Made by a program: the position numbers and the translations under genes
Notes under the pieces: model-generated
Seen by the model: the letters and a program-made list of their open reading frames with translations, nothing else
Database searches by the model: none
What the model was told of the DNA's origin: nothing
Shown: positions 7,787-16,267 of the stretch, in pieces
How the letters are laid out: the number at the start of each line of letters is the position of its first letter
How positions within the stretch are numbered: the first letter of the stretch is position 1
Assembly (NCBI GenBank): GCA_013911745.1
Contig: JACESO010000016.1
Location: 1-41,507, forward strand
DNA from: Sphingobium sp.
GTDB taxonomy: Bacteria > Pseudomonadota > Alphaproteobacteria > Sphingomonadales > Sphingomonadaceae
Direction: 5' to 3'
Length of the DNA: 41,507 nt

Positions 7787-8127
7787 TGCTCTGCCCCCCG
7801 GCTATATCGCGCGCGAAGAGGTCTCGCGCGCCCTTGCTTGCGGTCCTATCGTCCCCGCATTGCCAGGGATAGCCAGGATGTCGCGCGATCCTGTTATTTC
7901 CTCGCAAGCGTCTTGGCGCGCCACGACTGTCGGACGCGCAATAGGCATGCGAGGGTCGGCGACGGCGCGCGATGCGCGCACCATCTCCTGTTTCCCGCTG
8001 TCACACGCGCGAGGGGATGATTACCGGCTTCCGGCTGCTTTGGCGTGTTTCCACGGCCTTGCCGATGACGGGCATGTCCTGTCACTCCGGAGCAATGCCG
8101 CCCGTCCACGGGAGAAAGGCTGCGCCT
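7787..8127. other. uppP leader / mucR 3' region with a perfect GC hairpin
   Basis: 341 bases without a convincing gene. GCGCGCGA (7809-7816) and TCGCGCGC (7824-7831) form a perfect 8-bp stem with a seven-base loop, ending 22 bases before the uppP start codon, so it would sit in the uppP leader RNA. The rest shows nothing I can name. Confidence 0.45.
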
Positions 8128-8589
8128 TCATTTCACCTTCTTCGTCGAGGCACGTGTTCTTGCCGCGACCGGTTTGCGGTTTGCCTCGGCTGGCTTACGC
8201 CCCAATCCAAGCTTATGGGCAAGAGCCCTGCGATGCGCCGCATAATTAGGGGCCACCATGGGATAGTCCTTGGGAAGGTTCCACTTGGCCCGATATTCAT
8301 CCGGCGTCATGTCATATTGCGTGCGCAAATGCCGGCGGAGCATCTTCAGCTTTTTGCCATCTTCCAGGCAGATAATATAGTCAGGTTTAACTGATGCTCT
8401 GACAGATACCGCGGGTTGCAGCGGCTCCACTGGCTCCTCTTGGCGCCTTCCAAGCGAAGAAAGGGAGGTGTGCACAACATTGATCAGCATCGGCACATCT
8501 TCGATAGAAAGATGATTGTTCGACACATGAGCAGCGACGATATCCGCTGTCAATGTAACAATTTGTTGCTGAAGATCTGTATCTGCCAT
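8128..8589 (-). CDS. MucR/Ros-family zinc-finger transcriptional regulator
   Basis: 153-residue DNA-binding protein of the Ros/MucR family, which represses and activates exopolysaccharide, motility and cell-cycle genes in alphaproteobacteria by binding AT-rich DNA. The diagnostic zinc-finger region CLEDGKKLKMLRRHL is followed by YDMTPDEYRAKWNLPKDYPM and NYAAHRRALAHKLGLGRK. The second zinc ligand position is Asp (CLED) as in several MucR proteins rather than the Cys of Ros. The N-terminal third (DIVAAHVSNN) matches the oligomerisation segment of the family, and the C-terminal tail is Lys/Arg-rich. A promoter-like pair is present at 8605-8634. MucR proteins often repress themselves, but that cannot be shown here. 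Confidence 0.92.
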   Translation of the reverse strand: MADTDLQQQIVTLTADIVAAHVSNNHLSIEDVPMLINVVHTSLSSLGRRQEEPVEPLQPAVSVRASVKPDYIICLEDGKKLKMLRRHLRTQYDMTPDEYRAKWNLPKDYPMVAPNYAAHRRALAHKLGLGRKPAEANRKPVAARTRASTKKVK

Positions 8590-8604
8590 TATCGCGCGTC
8601 CCGT

Positions 8605-8634
8605 ATATTAGAAATTCTATTCAGTAAGATACAA
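8605..8634 (-). promoter_or_regulatory. Promoter of the mucR-family gene
   Basis: On the minus strand TTGTAT (8634-8629) and TAATAT (8610-8605) are separated by 18 bases. The -10 box ends 15 bases before the ATG at 8589, so the leader would be very short. The AT-rich spacer could also hold an autoregulatory site. Confidence 0.4.
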
Positions 8635-8839
8635 AGAAGGGTTTGTCACCCGCCGACAGAGCGCTTGGCAGAGTTTTATCCGCCGCTCTGGGTCTTCATG
8701 GTTGAAAAGGTCTTGGCTAGACATGGTCTTCAAGAGATGATCGAGTTCGCACGAAATTGGTTTACGTTTCAGGCAAGGCGTGTTCATGCCTTCCGTGCCG
8801 AAGCGAAGCAACCGGCGTTGCAAAAGACGCGAGCAAATT

Positions 8840-9151
8840 TCAGGGCAGGGGATCGAGCACGTCGAGGAGAAAGCCCGTCATGCCTGAAACTGCGTCGGTC
8901 GCAAGTCCTCGATATTCCTCCCAGCTTTGCTGTGCTGGCGCGAGCGAACGAGCAATTTCCTCGACCATCGCGTCACTGCGATCAAACATTGCTCGGAACA
9001 CCGCTTCCAAGACACGCGCCATTTTGATCGATCCATCAAGATCCACCCGCGTGCCATGCTGGGTGACGAGGTCGCTGCCAAGCTGCCGGCTCATTTCTTC
9101 CACTGCTGCATCGACGAGATATTGGCGATAGTCCAGCTTGCCTATATCCAT
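8840..9151 (-). CDS. Hypothetical protein, 103 aa
   Basis: Unrecognised acidic, helical, probably cytoplasmic protein. ATG at 9151 is preceded by GAGGGG about eight bases upstream, which supports this start, and codon use is normal for the window. Visible segments are DYRQYLVDAAVEEMSRQLG and MARVLEAVFRAMFDRSDAMVEEIARS. No signal peptide, membrane segment or cysteine motif. It precedes the mucR-family gene on the same strand, separated by 250 bases, so a separate transcript is likely. Confidence 0.5.
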   Translation of the reverse strand: MDIGKLDYRQYLVDAAVEEMSRQLGSDLVTQHGTRVDLDGSIKMARVLEAVFRAMFDRSDAMVEEIARSLAPAQQSWEEYRGLATDAVSGMTGFLLDVLDPLP

Positions 9152-9548
9152 TCTCTATCCCCTCGAAGTCACCCGCCTGTGCGGCAGAAAAATTGTGGGG
9201 GTCAAAGTCACAGCGTTTGCCGCTCTGCTTACCCTTCTCCAAGTTGGCTGTCATGAGCTGAGCGACGCGTAGGCCAGGACAAGCCTCGGGTGAGGTTGAA
9301 GCCCGCCCGCGCATTCAAGTCTGTGATCAGCCGACTTTAGATGCGCCGATCGCCATGTCGTGCACAAACCCAGAGGCCTTGTTCCTTTTTGCTGTCTGCG
9401 CCTATTTGGCTGACCCAACCGCCGTTGCTTGGCGTCGAACGAAGCGGGATCCCTCCGTGCGTCACCACCTCCTACCGCCTCCAATTCGGCGCAACAGAAC
9501 CGCTTTCTGCTTGCCGGGTCTGTTGAGGGACACCATAGCAAAGAGAAC
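9152..9548. other. Intergenic region, nothing recognised
   Basis: About 400 bases between two small hypothetical genes. The open frames lack ribosome sites and protein-like composition. I see no RNA gene or clear promoter. Confidence 0.4.
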
Positions 9549-9728
9549 ATGAAAGAGAAAATCAGTCAGCATATACTCGGTGTCTTGGAGCGAACGCCAC
9601 AATGGATCAGGGCCGATCTGGCGTCGAAAGACGTGTCGGCTCGCTGCCGGGCGGAGGAAAGTCTGGCAGCGATGATCGCCAATGCGCTTGAAGCGGCCGA
9701 TTGCACACCGCCGGAACAGCAGACTTAA
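9549..9728 (+). CDS. Small hypothetical protein, 59 aa
   Basis: ATG at 9549 behind a purine-rich AAAGAGAA run; TAA at 9726-9728. The product is a short helical protein (HILGVLERTPQWIRADLASKD, AEESLAAMIANALEAAD shortened here to its key parts: ERTPQW, RADLAS, AEESLAAMIA). Short proteins with a TPxW segment and an Ala-rich amphipathic C-terminus recur in sphingomonads; it may belong to a DUF6771-like group, but I cannot confirm the name from sequence alone. It lies just left of the IS element and has no partner gene. Confidence 0.5.
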   Translation: MKEKISQHILGVLERTPQWIRADLASKDVSARCRAEESLAAMIANALEAADCTPPEQQT

Positions 9729-9821
9729 AGACCGGCTTATCCACGCTCGCCACGCCCCGCATCGTGTTTAACATAAGATATATTCCCAAACTTTGGGCGT
9801 GTCTGCGGTCGCTTCGCAGGT

Positions 9822-9837
9822 GGGCACCTCCATTTAC
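9822..9837. repeat. IS left terminal inverted repeat
   Basis: GGGCACCTCCATTTAC; pairs with 11079-11094 with one mismatch (A/G at position 5). Flanked outside by AGGT. Confidence 0.75.
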
Positions 9838-9947
9838 CCGCTGGTTTGAACGGATCGATGGGTTTGAGGGCCATGCACGGCGCGATTTGGGCTTTTTTAC
9901 TGTCGATTTGGCCTATTTTCGGGGTTTTCTGGTAATCGGGGACACAG

Positions 9948-11022
9948 TTATCCTGTTGCTGCCCGTGTCTCGTGGAAGATCAGGCGGTGCATGTTGAACG
10001 CCAGGCTGGCGAGCGTGATCTTGGTTTGGGCGCGGGCCAGGCCGATGGTGCGGACGAACAGGCCCATGACCGCCTTTTGATGCGCGAACACATGCTCGAC
10101 CCGGGCGCGGACCTTGGATTTGGTAGCGTTGCCGCGCCGAACATTCTCGGGCATCGGGCGGCCCTTGGGCTTGCGGCGATGGATACGGCTGACCCGGCCC
10201 TGGGACTTCAACCAGCGTTCGTTGCTCTGGCTCCGATAGGCGGTATCAGCCCAGACATCCGAGGCTGTATTGTCGTTGGTGACCACCTCGCGCAGCATGC
10301 GCCCGTCGTAGCGCGAGCCGTCCGTCGTCTTGCCCTTGCGGATAAAACCAAAGGCCTTGCAGATCGAGATGTTGCTCTTGTAGCCGAAGCTCGGGATCGC
10401 GATGTCCGGCTGCGGCCTGCCATTGGCGGTCGGCCGAGCCTTAGCGAACTTGAGCGTCCAGCGTGCGTCCGTGTCCTTCTGCCGCGCCTTGGCAGGCTCG
10501 TCCGCCCAGATCTCGGCGGCGCTCTTGCCCTCCTTCACCGCCGCCTTCTCGGCCTCGGTGTTCCACTGCTTTGGGGCTGCCACCAGCGTGGCATCGACGA
10601 TCTGCCCGCCCATCGGCAGGTAGCCGCGCATTCAACTGGCGGTCGAAATCGGTGAACAGCGTGTCGAGCGCGCCGGCGGAGGTCAGCCTCTCACGGAACA
10701 TGCGGATCGTGTTCGCATCCGGCGTCGCCGCGCCAAGGTCAAAACCCGGGAAACGCAGCCAACTCAGCCGGTCGCGGATCAGCCATTCCATGCGAGCATC
10801 GGAGACGTTGTGCTGTGCCGCCAGCACCAGCACCTTCAGCATCACAACTGGATCATAGGGTGGGCGACCGCCCTTGGCACCGTCCGAATAGGCAAGCGCG
10901 GCAACCAGCGTCGGACGGAACGCGTCGAAATCCACCACCCGCGCCAACACCTCCAGCGGATCGCCGTCAGCCTAGAGCCGCTTCATGTGGTCCGATAGCC
11001 CGAAAAGCCACGATTGCCGCAT
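9948..11022 (-). pseudogene. IS5-family transposase, premature stop and frameshift
   Basis: DDE transposase. The N-terminal DUF772-type part (GRPPYDPVVMLKVLVLAAQ, ATPDANTIRMFRERL) and the catalytic part (IVDATLVAAP, DVWADTAYRS, RVEHVFAHQKAVMGL, giving D, D and E) are both present but in different frames. The natural start would be the ATG at 11022 (MRQSWLFG), after which an in-frame TAG at 10974-10972 interrupts after 16 codons. A second lesion near 10631-10640, a one-base gain or two-base loss, moves the reading frame between RQLNA and RGYLPMGG. Both lesions lie well inside conserved sequence. Programmed frameshifting cannot explain the TAG, so I call it a pseudogene. Confidence 0.8.
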
Positions 11023-11078
11023 CGTTCGCTCCCACTGCCCGGAGCCAGTGAATCGTCCCTTAGCGAATTTAGCGAGCA

Positions 11079-11094
11079 GTAAATGGAGGCGCCC
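11079..11094. repeat. IS right terminal inverted repeat
   Basis: GTAAATGGAGGCGCCC, the reverse complement of the left repeat with one mismatch. Followed directly by AGGT, matching the bases before the left repeat. Confidence 0.75.
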
Positions 11095-11595
11095 AGGTGT
11101 TTGAAACGCTGTTGGGGTCCGCGAATTTTAGGGGGCGTCGGGTAGGATTTTTATCCGGGCTTCGAAAAATTGTATTTGGCACGTCCAGGTACGAAAAAAG
11201 GAATATTCCGGTGTTGCCAGAGTGTATTCTGGCTCGAAAAATCCTTCCTGGTTGATCGTCAGTTTTTAGTATGTTGACGAAGATATCGTATCTTATTATA
11301 TTGTCTAAAGAGGTTCAAAACGGTTGTTGTACGTTATGTTGAACTTCAAAATTCATGTTTATCAATTGGTTTATATTTTTCAGCAACCTGCACGATGATT
11401 TATAATCCTACTCCCGCAACCAACACCCCAAACCACACAAGCAGCAGCGCACAGCAACAGCCGAACAGTCCATAGGACTGGGCGTCGTCGGGACGTATCC
11501 TCAGGAAAAGGATCTCAAGAGCGCATGCCCAGATCTTGTGCCCATTGTTCGAACCCCTCGTGCGAACTGCTCTGCTAGTCTCCCATCCCGACCGC
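11095..11595. other. AT-rich, gene-free segment right of the IS
   Basis: From about 11100 to 11430 the sequence is clearly poorer in GC than anything else in the window and no frame of useful length is open. It contains AAGATA-TCG-TATCTT (11280-11294), a 6-bp inverted repeat, and near 11467-11481 CAGTCC-ATA-GGACTG. No promoter or gene is convincing. It reads as a remnant of acquired DNA or a regulatory/spacer region at the downstream end of dctD. Confidence 0.45.
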
Positions 11596-12912
11596 TCACA
11601 CCTGCGCGCGCTTGAGGGAGTGGAGATCGATGCCGAGCCGGTTCACGCGGTAGTAGAATGTCTTGCGCGCCAGGCCGAGAGCGGCGATCGCCTTGCCGAT
11701 ATCACCGCCCGTCGCCCGGACCGCGTCGATGATCGCGGCGCGTTCGAACGCGTCCAGCCGATGGTCGAGCGGCAAGGATGCTTCTCGGCGGGGCGCGTGC
11801 TGCTCCAGGCCAAGGACAAGCCGCTCGGCGAAGCGTCCCAGTTCATGGATGTTGCCCGGCCAGTCATGTTCGAGCAGATAGGGCATGACCGTCTGATCGA
11901 TAGTCGGCACATCGCGGCGGAAGCGCATAGCGGCGGCTTCGAGCAAGTGGGCGAAGAGCAGAGGAATGTCATCCCGTCGTTCGCGTAGCGGTGGAATATG
12001 CAGCCGGATCGCGGCAAGCCGATACAGTAGGCTAGGCTGAAGAATATGTGCGCCATTGGTATCGCTCATGCAGCCGATCACGCGCACGTCGACGGGTTGC
12101 GGCTCGCGCGCGCCAATCGGGCGCACCAGCCGGTCCTCCAGAAACTGGATGAGATGCGCCTGCAAAGCCGGGCCGGCGCGGTCGAGATCATCGAGGAACA
12201 GCGTTCCCTGATGCGCGCGTGCCAGCCGTCCGTCCTGCGCGGACCGACCGGTCAGGCTTTCGCCATGCAGGCTGGCTTCGGCAAGGGCGTCGGGCAGGGC
12301 GGCGCAAGTGACGCTGACGAACTGGCTGCCCGCACGGCGACTGCGTTGATGGATCATGCGGGCGACCAGTTCCTTTCCCGTGCCGGTTTCACCTTCCACC
12401 ATGATGTCGATATTGGTGTGGGCCAATGTGGCTATCATGTCGCGAAGTCGCGCGATTGCCGGGGAATGCCCAATGAGGGGCGAGGTGTCCGCTGCCTCGA
12501 CCATTATCCGCAAACGGCGATTTTCCAGAACGAGCGTCCGTTTGTCGATCGCGCGTGCAACAGAGGCCAGCAGCGCGTCAGGGTCGAACGGCTTGGTCAG
12601 GAAATCCCATGCGCCTGCCTTCAGCGCCTCCACTGCCATAGGCACATCGCCATGTCCGGTAACGAGGATCACCGGCAGTTCCGCGTCCCGCTGCTGCAAT
12701 GTCTGGAACAGTTCGATGCCGGACATGTGCGGCATGCGCACATCGCTGATAACAATGCCGGGAAATGTCGCGCCGATCGCGGCGAGGGCCCTCGCTCCAT
12801 CGGAGAAAGGGTGAACCTCATATCCGGCGAGGGTGAGCGTCTGGGCCATGGCGGCGCGGAGATCGTCGTCATCGTCGATCAGCGCCACGAGGGAGGATGC
12901 CGCCTGTGTCAT
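11596..12912 (-). CDS. dctD: C4-dicarboxylate response regulator, AAA+ type (DctD-like)
   Basis: 438-residue NtrC-class regulator: receiver domain with phospho-acceptor Asp57 (VISDVRMP) and Lys107 (TKPFD), an AAA+ domain with Walker A GETGTGKE at 174-181 and Walker B LFLDD at 238-242, and a C-terminal Fis-type helix-turn-helix (GDIGKAIAALGLARKTFYYR). The loop that normally reads GAFTGA and touches sigma-54 is shortened and reads ESLTGR at 218-223: Thr-Gly is kept, Phe is replaced by Leu and about four preceding residues are missing. Start overlaps the dctB stop by four bases (ATGA), so the pair is coupled. By order and family it answers to DctB and controls dctA across the divergent region. 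Confidence 0.87.
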   Translation of the reverse strand: MTQAASSLVALIDDDDDLRAAMAQTLTLAGYEVHPFSDGARALAAIGATFPGIVISDVRMPHMSGIELFQTLQQRDAELPVILVTGHGDVPMAVEALKAGAWDFLTKPFDPDALLASVARAIDKRTLVLENRRLRIMVEAADTSPLIGHSPAIARLRDMIATLAHTNIDIMVEGETGTGKELVARMIHQRSRRAGSQFVSVTCAALPDALAEASLHGESLTGRSAQDGRLARAHQGTLFLDDLDRAGPALQAHLIQFLEDRLVRPIGAREPQPVDVRVIGCMSDTNGAHILQPSLLYRLAAIRLHIPPLRERRDDIPLLFAHLLEAAAMRFRRDVPTIDQTVMPYLLEHDWPGNIHELGRFAERLVLGLEQHAPRREASLPLDHRLDAFERAAIIDAVRATGGDIGKAIAALGLARKTFYYRVNRLGIDLHSLKRAQV

Positions 12913-14666
12913 GCGCGCCTCAGGCTGATCTGAAAGTGGGCGCCCCTAGCGCTCGGCAGGAGTCGCAGCGATCCCCCCATGTCGGCCATGATGTCACTGG
13001 CGATGACGAGCCCCAGGCCGAGACCAGATGCGCGGCTCGTCACGAAGGGCGTGAAAAGCTGGTCGCGGATGGACGGAGCGATGCCGGGCCCATTGTCGAT
13101 CACGGACAGATCCACCCTGTCACCATCCTGCGCAACCGCCAGCCGGATTTCGGGCTGAGCGGAGTCTTCCAGCGCCTCCAGCGCATTTTGCAGCAGATTG
13201 ACAAGCACCTGCTCCAGGCGGACCGTGTCGGCCAGGATGCATAGATCTCCGGGAATGTCGGGCACAGACAGCGTCACGCGCGCCAGCCGTGACTTCAGCA
13301 TCAACACGCTGCCCTCGATCGGAGCGGCGAGGGGGATCGCGGCGATCGTGCCGGTCCCTTTTCGCGAAAAGCCGCGCAATTCGGCCGTGACCTTGCCGAT
13401 GCGGTCCGTCAGCCGCTCGATCGCCAGGAGATTTTCGGCGACGGCGCCGATCTCTCCGCGATCGATCAGCAGGCGGCTATTGGCGGCATAGCTGCGGATG
13501 GCGGCGACGGGCTGCGCGGTCTCATGCGCGATGCCGGCGGTGATCTGCCCCAGGGAGGCGAGCCGATTGGCTTGCCGCAAACCTTCGCGCAGGGCATCGG
13601 CGCGAGCCTCGCTTGCCGCGCGCTCTTCCATTTCGCGCCGCAGCCGCTGCGTGCGCGCGGCCACCATCTCCTCCAGTTCCGCGGTGCGCGCGGCTGCCAT
13701 GGCGGCATGTTCGGCGCGCCGGTGCGCGCGTTCGTGCAGGATCCAGACAGCGCCGGCCAGCAGCAGCAGGACCAGCAAGGTCGCCAGACGCACGGCTCGC
13801 ACCGTTGCTTCGACGCCGCGCAGGGGGGTGAGCATGGTCAGCTGCCAGCCGGGCTCCCCGGCGGGAACGGTTTGCCAGAGCAGTCGGCGGCTTGGTTCCT
13901 CGACCAGGGAAACGGTCTTGGGTCCACTGGCGCCCCGCACATGCTGGATCGGGGCAGGCAGCAAGGAGCCGCGGCCCGATTGCAGTTCCGCGCGAAAGCG
14001 CTTCTTGGCCTCTGGCAAGAGCCGACGGATGGTGGTGAAGCGCCAATCGGGGCGGCTGGTGATGAGGATGATCCCTTCCCGCCCGGTGACGAACGTGATT
14101 TCGCCAAGCCGCGCCCATTGCTGTTCGATATGATCGAACTCCAGCTTGACCACGACATAGCCGCCGCCGCGCGAACGGCGCGACAGATACAGGCCCGGGC
14201 GTTCGCTGACCGTGCCGAGCGCGAACTGCTCGGCCGCCCCCCGTTCGGCGGCGAGCTTGTAATAGTTGCGGAAGGAATAGTCTTCGCCCACGAAGCTGCG
14301 CGCGGTTCGCCAGTTGCTGGAGGCAATGGTGCGACCCGACGCGTCTAGGACATAGATTTGCGCTGCTCCGGTCGTGCGCGCCAACTGCTCCAGCTTGCGA
14401 TCGAGCGCCTGAAGCGCCGTGCGCGACCCGGTCAGGCCGGCGACCAGATCGCTGTCATCGGACAAGGCGACAGGAAGCAGCCGGAACCGTTCGATCTCAC
14501 TCTTGAGATAGGCTTGTCGCAGGATCGCCGCCCCGCGCGCATCGGCGCTGAGGCGGGATAGGGCATTGCGTTCGGCAACCATGCCGGAAAGCCACAATAA
14601 GGCGGCTCCCCCTACCAGCAGCAGGACGATCCAGAAGATGCGACTCGTCAAGCGCTCCTTGATCAT
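12909..14666 (-). CDS. dctB: C4-dicarboxylate sensor histidine kinase (DctB-like)
   Basis: 585-residue inner-membrane kinase. One membrane helix near the N-terminus (FWIVLLLVGGAALLWL), a periplasmic region of about 250 residues with the Cache-type pattern seen in DctB (IYVLDASGRTIASSN, SFRNYYKLA, SERPGLYLSRR), a second helix (LATLLVLLLLAGAVWIL), a coiled linker, then the catalytic core: GIAHETAQPVAAIRSY with the phospho-acceptor His, LVNLLQNALEAL, IDNGPGI and GLGLGLVIASDI. I chose ATG 14666 because it places the basic MIKERLTSR before the first helix; the frame is open to 14765 but that would overlap the tandem palindromes upstream of dctA. It senses periplasmic succinate/malate/fumarate in known family members. 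Confidence 0.88.
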   Translation of the reverse strand: MIKERLTSRIFWIVLLLVGGAALLWLSGMVAERNALSRLSADARGAAILRQAYLKSEIERFRLLPVALSDDSDLVAGLTGSRTALQALDRKLEQLARTTGAAQIYVLDASGRTIASSNWRTARSFVGEDYSFRNYYKLAAERGAAEQFALGTVSERPGLYLSRRSRGGGYVVVKLEFDHIEQQWARLGEITFVTGREGIILITSRPDWRFTTIRRLLPEAKKRFRAELQSGRGSLLPAPIQHVRGASGPKTVSLVEEPSRRLLWQTVPAGEPGWQLTMLTPLRGVEATVRAVRLATLLVLLLLAGAVWILHERAHRRAEHAAMAAARTAELEEMVAARTQRLRREMEERAASEARADALREGLRQANRLASLGQITAGIAHETAQPVAAIRSYAANSRLLIDRGEIGAVAENLLAIERLTDRIGKVTAELRGFSRKGTGTIAAIPLAAPIEGSVLMLKSRLARVTLSVPDIPGDLCILADTVRLEQVLVNLLQNALEALEDSAQPEIRLAVAQDGDRVDLSVIDNGPGIAPSIRDQLFTPFVTSRASGLGLGLVIASDIMADMGGSLRLLPSARGAHFQISLRRA

Positions 14667-14693
14667 GCCCCGGCCATAAGGGAGGGAAAGTGC

Positions 14694-14713
14694 GAGTGCA
14701 AATTTCTGCACAT
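14694..14713. promoter_or_regulatory. Putative upstream activator site 1 (DctD)
   Basis: GAGTGCA-N6-TGCACAT, an inverted repeat with five perfect inner pairs (GTGCA/TGCAC). It shares the half-site TGCACAT and the N6 spacer with site 2, with centres 32 bases apart, i.e. about three helical turns. Confidence 0.55.
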
Positions 14714-14725
14714 GGATCACTGAAC

Positions 14726-14745
14726 ATGGGCAAAGAACTGCACAT
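14726..14745. promoter_or_regulatory. Putative upstream activator site 2 (DctD)
   Basis: ATGGGCA-N6-TGCACAT, an inverted repeat matching at six of seven positions. It lies about 90-110 bases upstream of the -24 element of the dctA promoter, the normal place for an enhancer of a sigma-54 activator. Confidence 0.55.
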
Positions 14746-14835
14746 GTCATCAGCTCATGAAGCATATTTCGCGACTTAAACTACTGAATAAAGGTCAAAA
14801 GATAAAACCGATGCTCTGGTTTGCTCCGGCCTGCT

Positions 14836-14851
14836 TTGGACCGGATATTGC
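14836..14851 (+). promoter_or_regulatory. Sigma-54 (-24/-12) promoter of dctA
   Basis: TTGGACCGGATATTGC: GG at 14838-14839 and GC at 14850-14851 are exactly ten bases apart, the left block keeps TTGG and the right block is a full TTGC. The start point would be near 14863, leaving about 34 bases to the TTG start or 61 to the ATG. Confidence 0.72.
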
Positions 14852-14896
14852 GCGCCTCAACCCCCGACTTGCCCGGACAAGAAGGCAGGAGGGCTC

Positions 14897-16255
14897 TTGG
14901 CGAGGGCCAGAAAAGACCTGACTATGCAGATTTCCTCACTTCCCATCGCGCCCGTCACGCACCGTCCCTGGTATCTCCACCTTTATGTACAGGTGCTGCT
15001 GGCGATCATCGCCGGCGTGGCGCTGGGCCATTTCGCCCCCGCTTGGGGCGAGGCCATGAAGCCCATTGGCGACGCATTCATCAAGGCGGTGAAGATGATC
15101 ATCGCTCCGGTCATTTTCCTGACGATCGTCACCGGGATTGCGGGCATGCGCGACATTGGCAGCGTCGGCCGGGTGGCGGGCAAGGCGTTTGCCTATTTTC
15201 TCTTCTTTTCGACCCTGGCGCTGGTCGTCGGCATGATCGTGGCGAATGTGGTGCGGCCGGGCGCCAGCCTGGCTATCGATCCCGCCACGCTCGACGCCAG
15301 CAAGGTGAGCGAATATGCTGCCAAGGCGCATGACAGCAGCTTGACCGGTTTCCTGACCGGCATCATTCCCGACAGCTTCCTGTCCGCCTTCGTCAGCGGC
15401 AACATCCTGCAGATTTTGTTCGTCGCGATCCTGTTCGGTGTCGCTCTGGCGCTGATCGGCGACCGGGGCGCGCGCGTGCTCGACCTGCTCGAAGACGTCT
15501 CGGCCGCGATTTTCAAACTGGTCGCCATCGTCATGAAGGCGGCGCCGGTTGGCGCATTTGGCGCCATGGCCTTCACGATCGGCAAATATGGGGTCGGCAC
15601 GCTCGCCAACCTCGCGATGCTGGTGGGCACATTCTACCTGACGTCGGCGCTGTTCGTCTTCGTCGTGCTGGGAATGGTCGCGCGGCTGACGGACTTTTCC
15701 ATCCTTGGCCTGCTGCGCTATCTCAAGACCGAATTGCTGCTGGTGCTCGGCACCTCCTCTTCGGAAAGCGCGCTGCCGGCCCTCATCGAGAAGATGGAGC
15801 GGGCGGGCTGTCCCAAGTCGATCGTCGGTCTGGTCGTGCCCACCGGCTACAGCTTCAATCTCGATGGCACCAATATCTACATGACGCTCGCCGCCCTGTT
15901 CATCGCGCAGGCAACGGGCGTCGATCTGTCGCTGGGGGATCAGATCCTGCTGCTGGGGGTGGCCATGCTGTCATCCAAGGGCGCGGCGGGCGTGACCGGG
16001 GCGGGATTCATCACGTTGGCGGCGACCCTCTCCATCGTCCCCTCCGTGCCCGTCGCCGGCATGGCTCTCATCCTGGGCGTGGACCGCTTCATGAGCGAGT
16101 GCCGCAGCCTGACGAACTTCATCGGCAACGCCGTCGCGACGATCGTCGTGTCGCGCTGGGAAGGAAAGCTGGACCAGGCGCAATTGCAATTGGCGATGCA
16201 GGGCGGAACGATCTCTGCGGCGTCCGGCGCGCCTCAGCCGGTCGCGGCGGAATGA
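14897..16255 (+). CDS. dctA: C4-dicarboxylate:cation symporter
   Basis: 452-residue inner-membrane transporter of the DAACS/glutamate-transporter fold that imports succinate, fumarate and malate with protons or sodium. Family landmarks are [11 protein letters not shown] at the N-terminus, [21 protein letters not shown], the serine-rich re-entrant loop [29 protein letters not shown] and [14 protein letters not shown], followed by [16 protein letters not shown]; they appear in normal order and spacing. Two starts are possible: TTG at 14897 with AGGAGGG three bases upstream, or ATG at 14924 without a good ribosome site. I chose the TTG for its Shine-Dalgarno; the extra nine residues lie before the first helix. 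The porin gene begins 12 bases after the stop. Confidence 0.95.
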   Translation: MARARKDLTMQISSLPIAPVTHRPWYLHLYVQVLLAIIAGVALGHFAPAWGEAMKPIGDAFIKAVKMIIAPVIFLTIVTGIAGMRDIGSVGRVAGKAFAYFLFFSTLALVVGMIVANVVRPGASLAIDPATLDASKVSEYAAKAHDSSLTGFLTGIIPDSFLSAFVSGNILQILFVAILFGVALALIGDRGARVLDLLEDVSAAIFKLVAIVMKAAPVGAFGAMAFTIGKYGVGTLANLAMLVGTFYLTSALFVFVVLGMVARLTDFSILGLLRYLKTELLLVLGTSSSESALPALIEKMERAGCPKSIVGLVVPTGYSFNLDGTNIYMTLAALFIAQATGVDLSLGDQILLLGVAMLSSKGAAGVTGAGFITLAATLSIVPSVPVAGMALILGVDRFMSECRSLTNFIGNAVATIVVSRWEGKLDQAQLQLAMQGGTISAASGAPQPVAAE

Positions 16256-16267
16256 GGCGCCGCCAGC

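Larger units (their letters stand above)
9822..11094 (-). mobile_element. IS5-family insertion sequence, decayed
   Basis: About 1273 bases bounded by 16-bp terminal inverted repeats with one mismatch: GGGCACCTCCATTTAC at 9822-9837 and the complement of GGGCGCCTCCATTTAC at 11079-11094. The four bases outside each end are AGGT (9818-9821 and 11095-11098), a probable target duplication. The size and single minus-strand DDE transposase fit the IS5 family. The transposase is broken, so the copy is probably immobile unless helped in trans. Confidence 0.8.

Noticed and set aside
8617-8823. 68-codon minus-strand frame with a TTG start between the 103-aa ORF and mucR
   Set aside because: No Shine-Dalgarno, no family, and the promoter-like elements of the mucR gene overlap its end. 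It could be real but I cannot support it.
11550-11575. TTCGAACCCC resembling a tRNA T-arm
   Set aside because: The flanking five-base stems do not pair and no acceptor or anticodon arm can be built around it on either strand.
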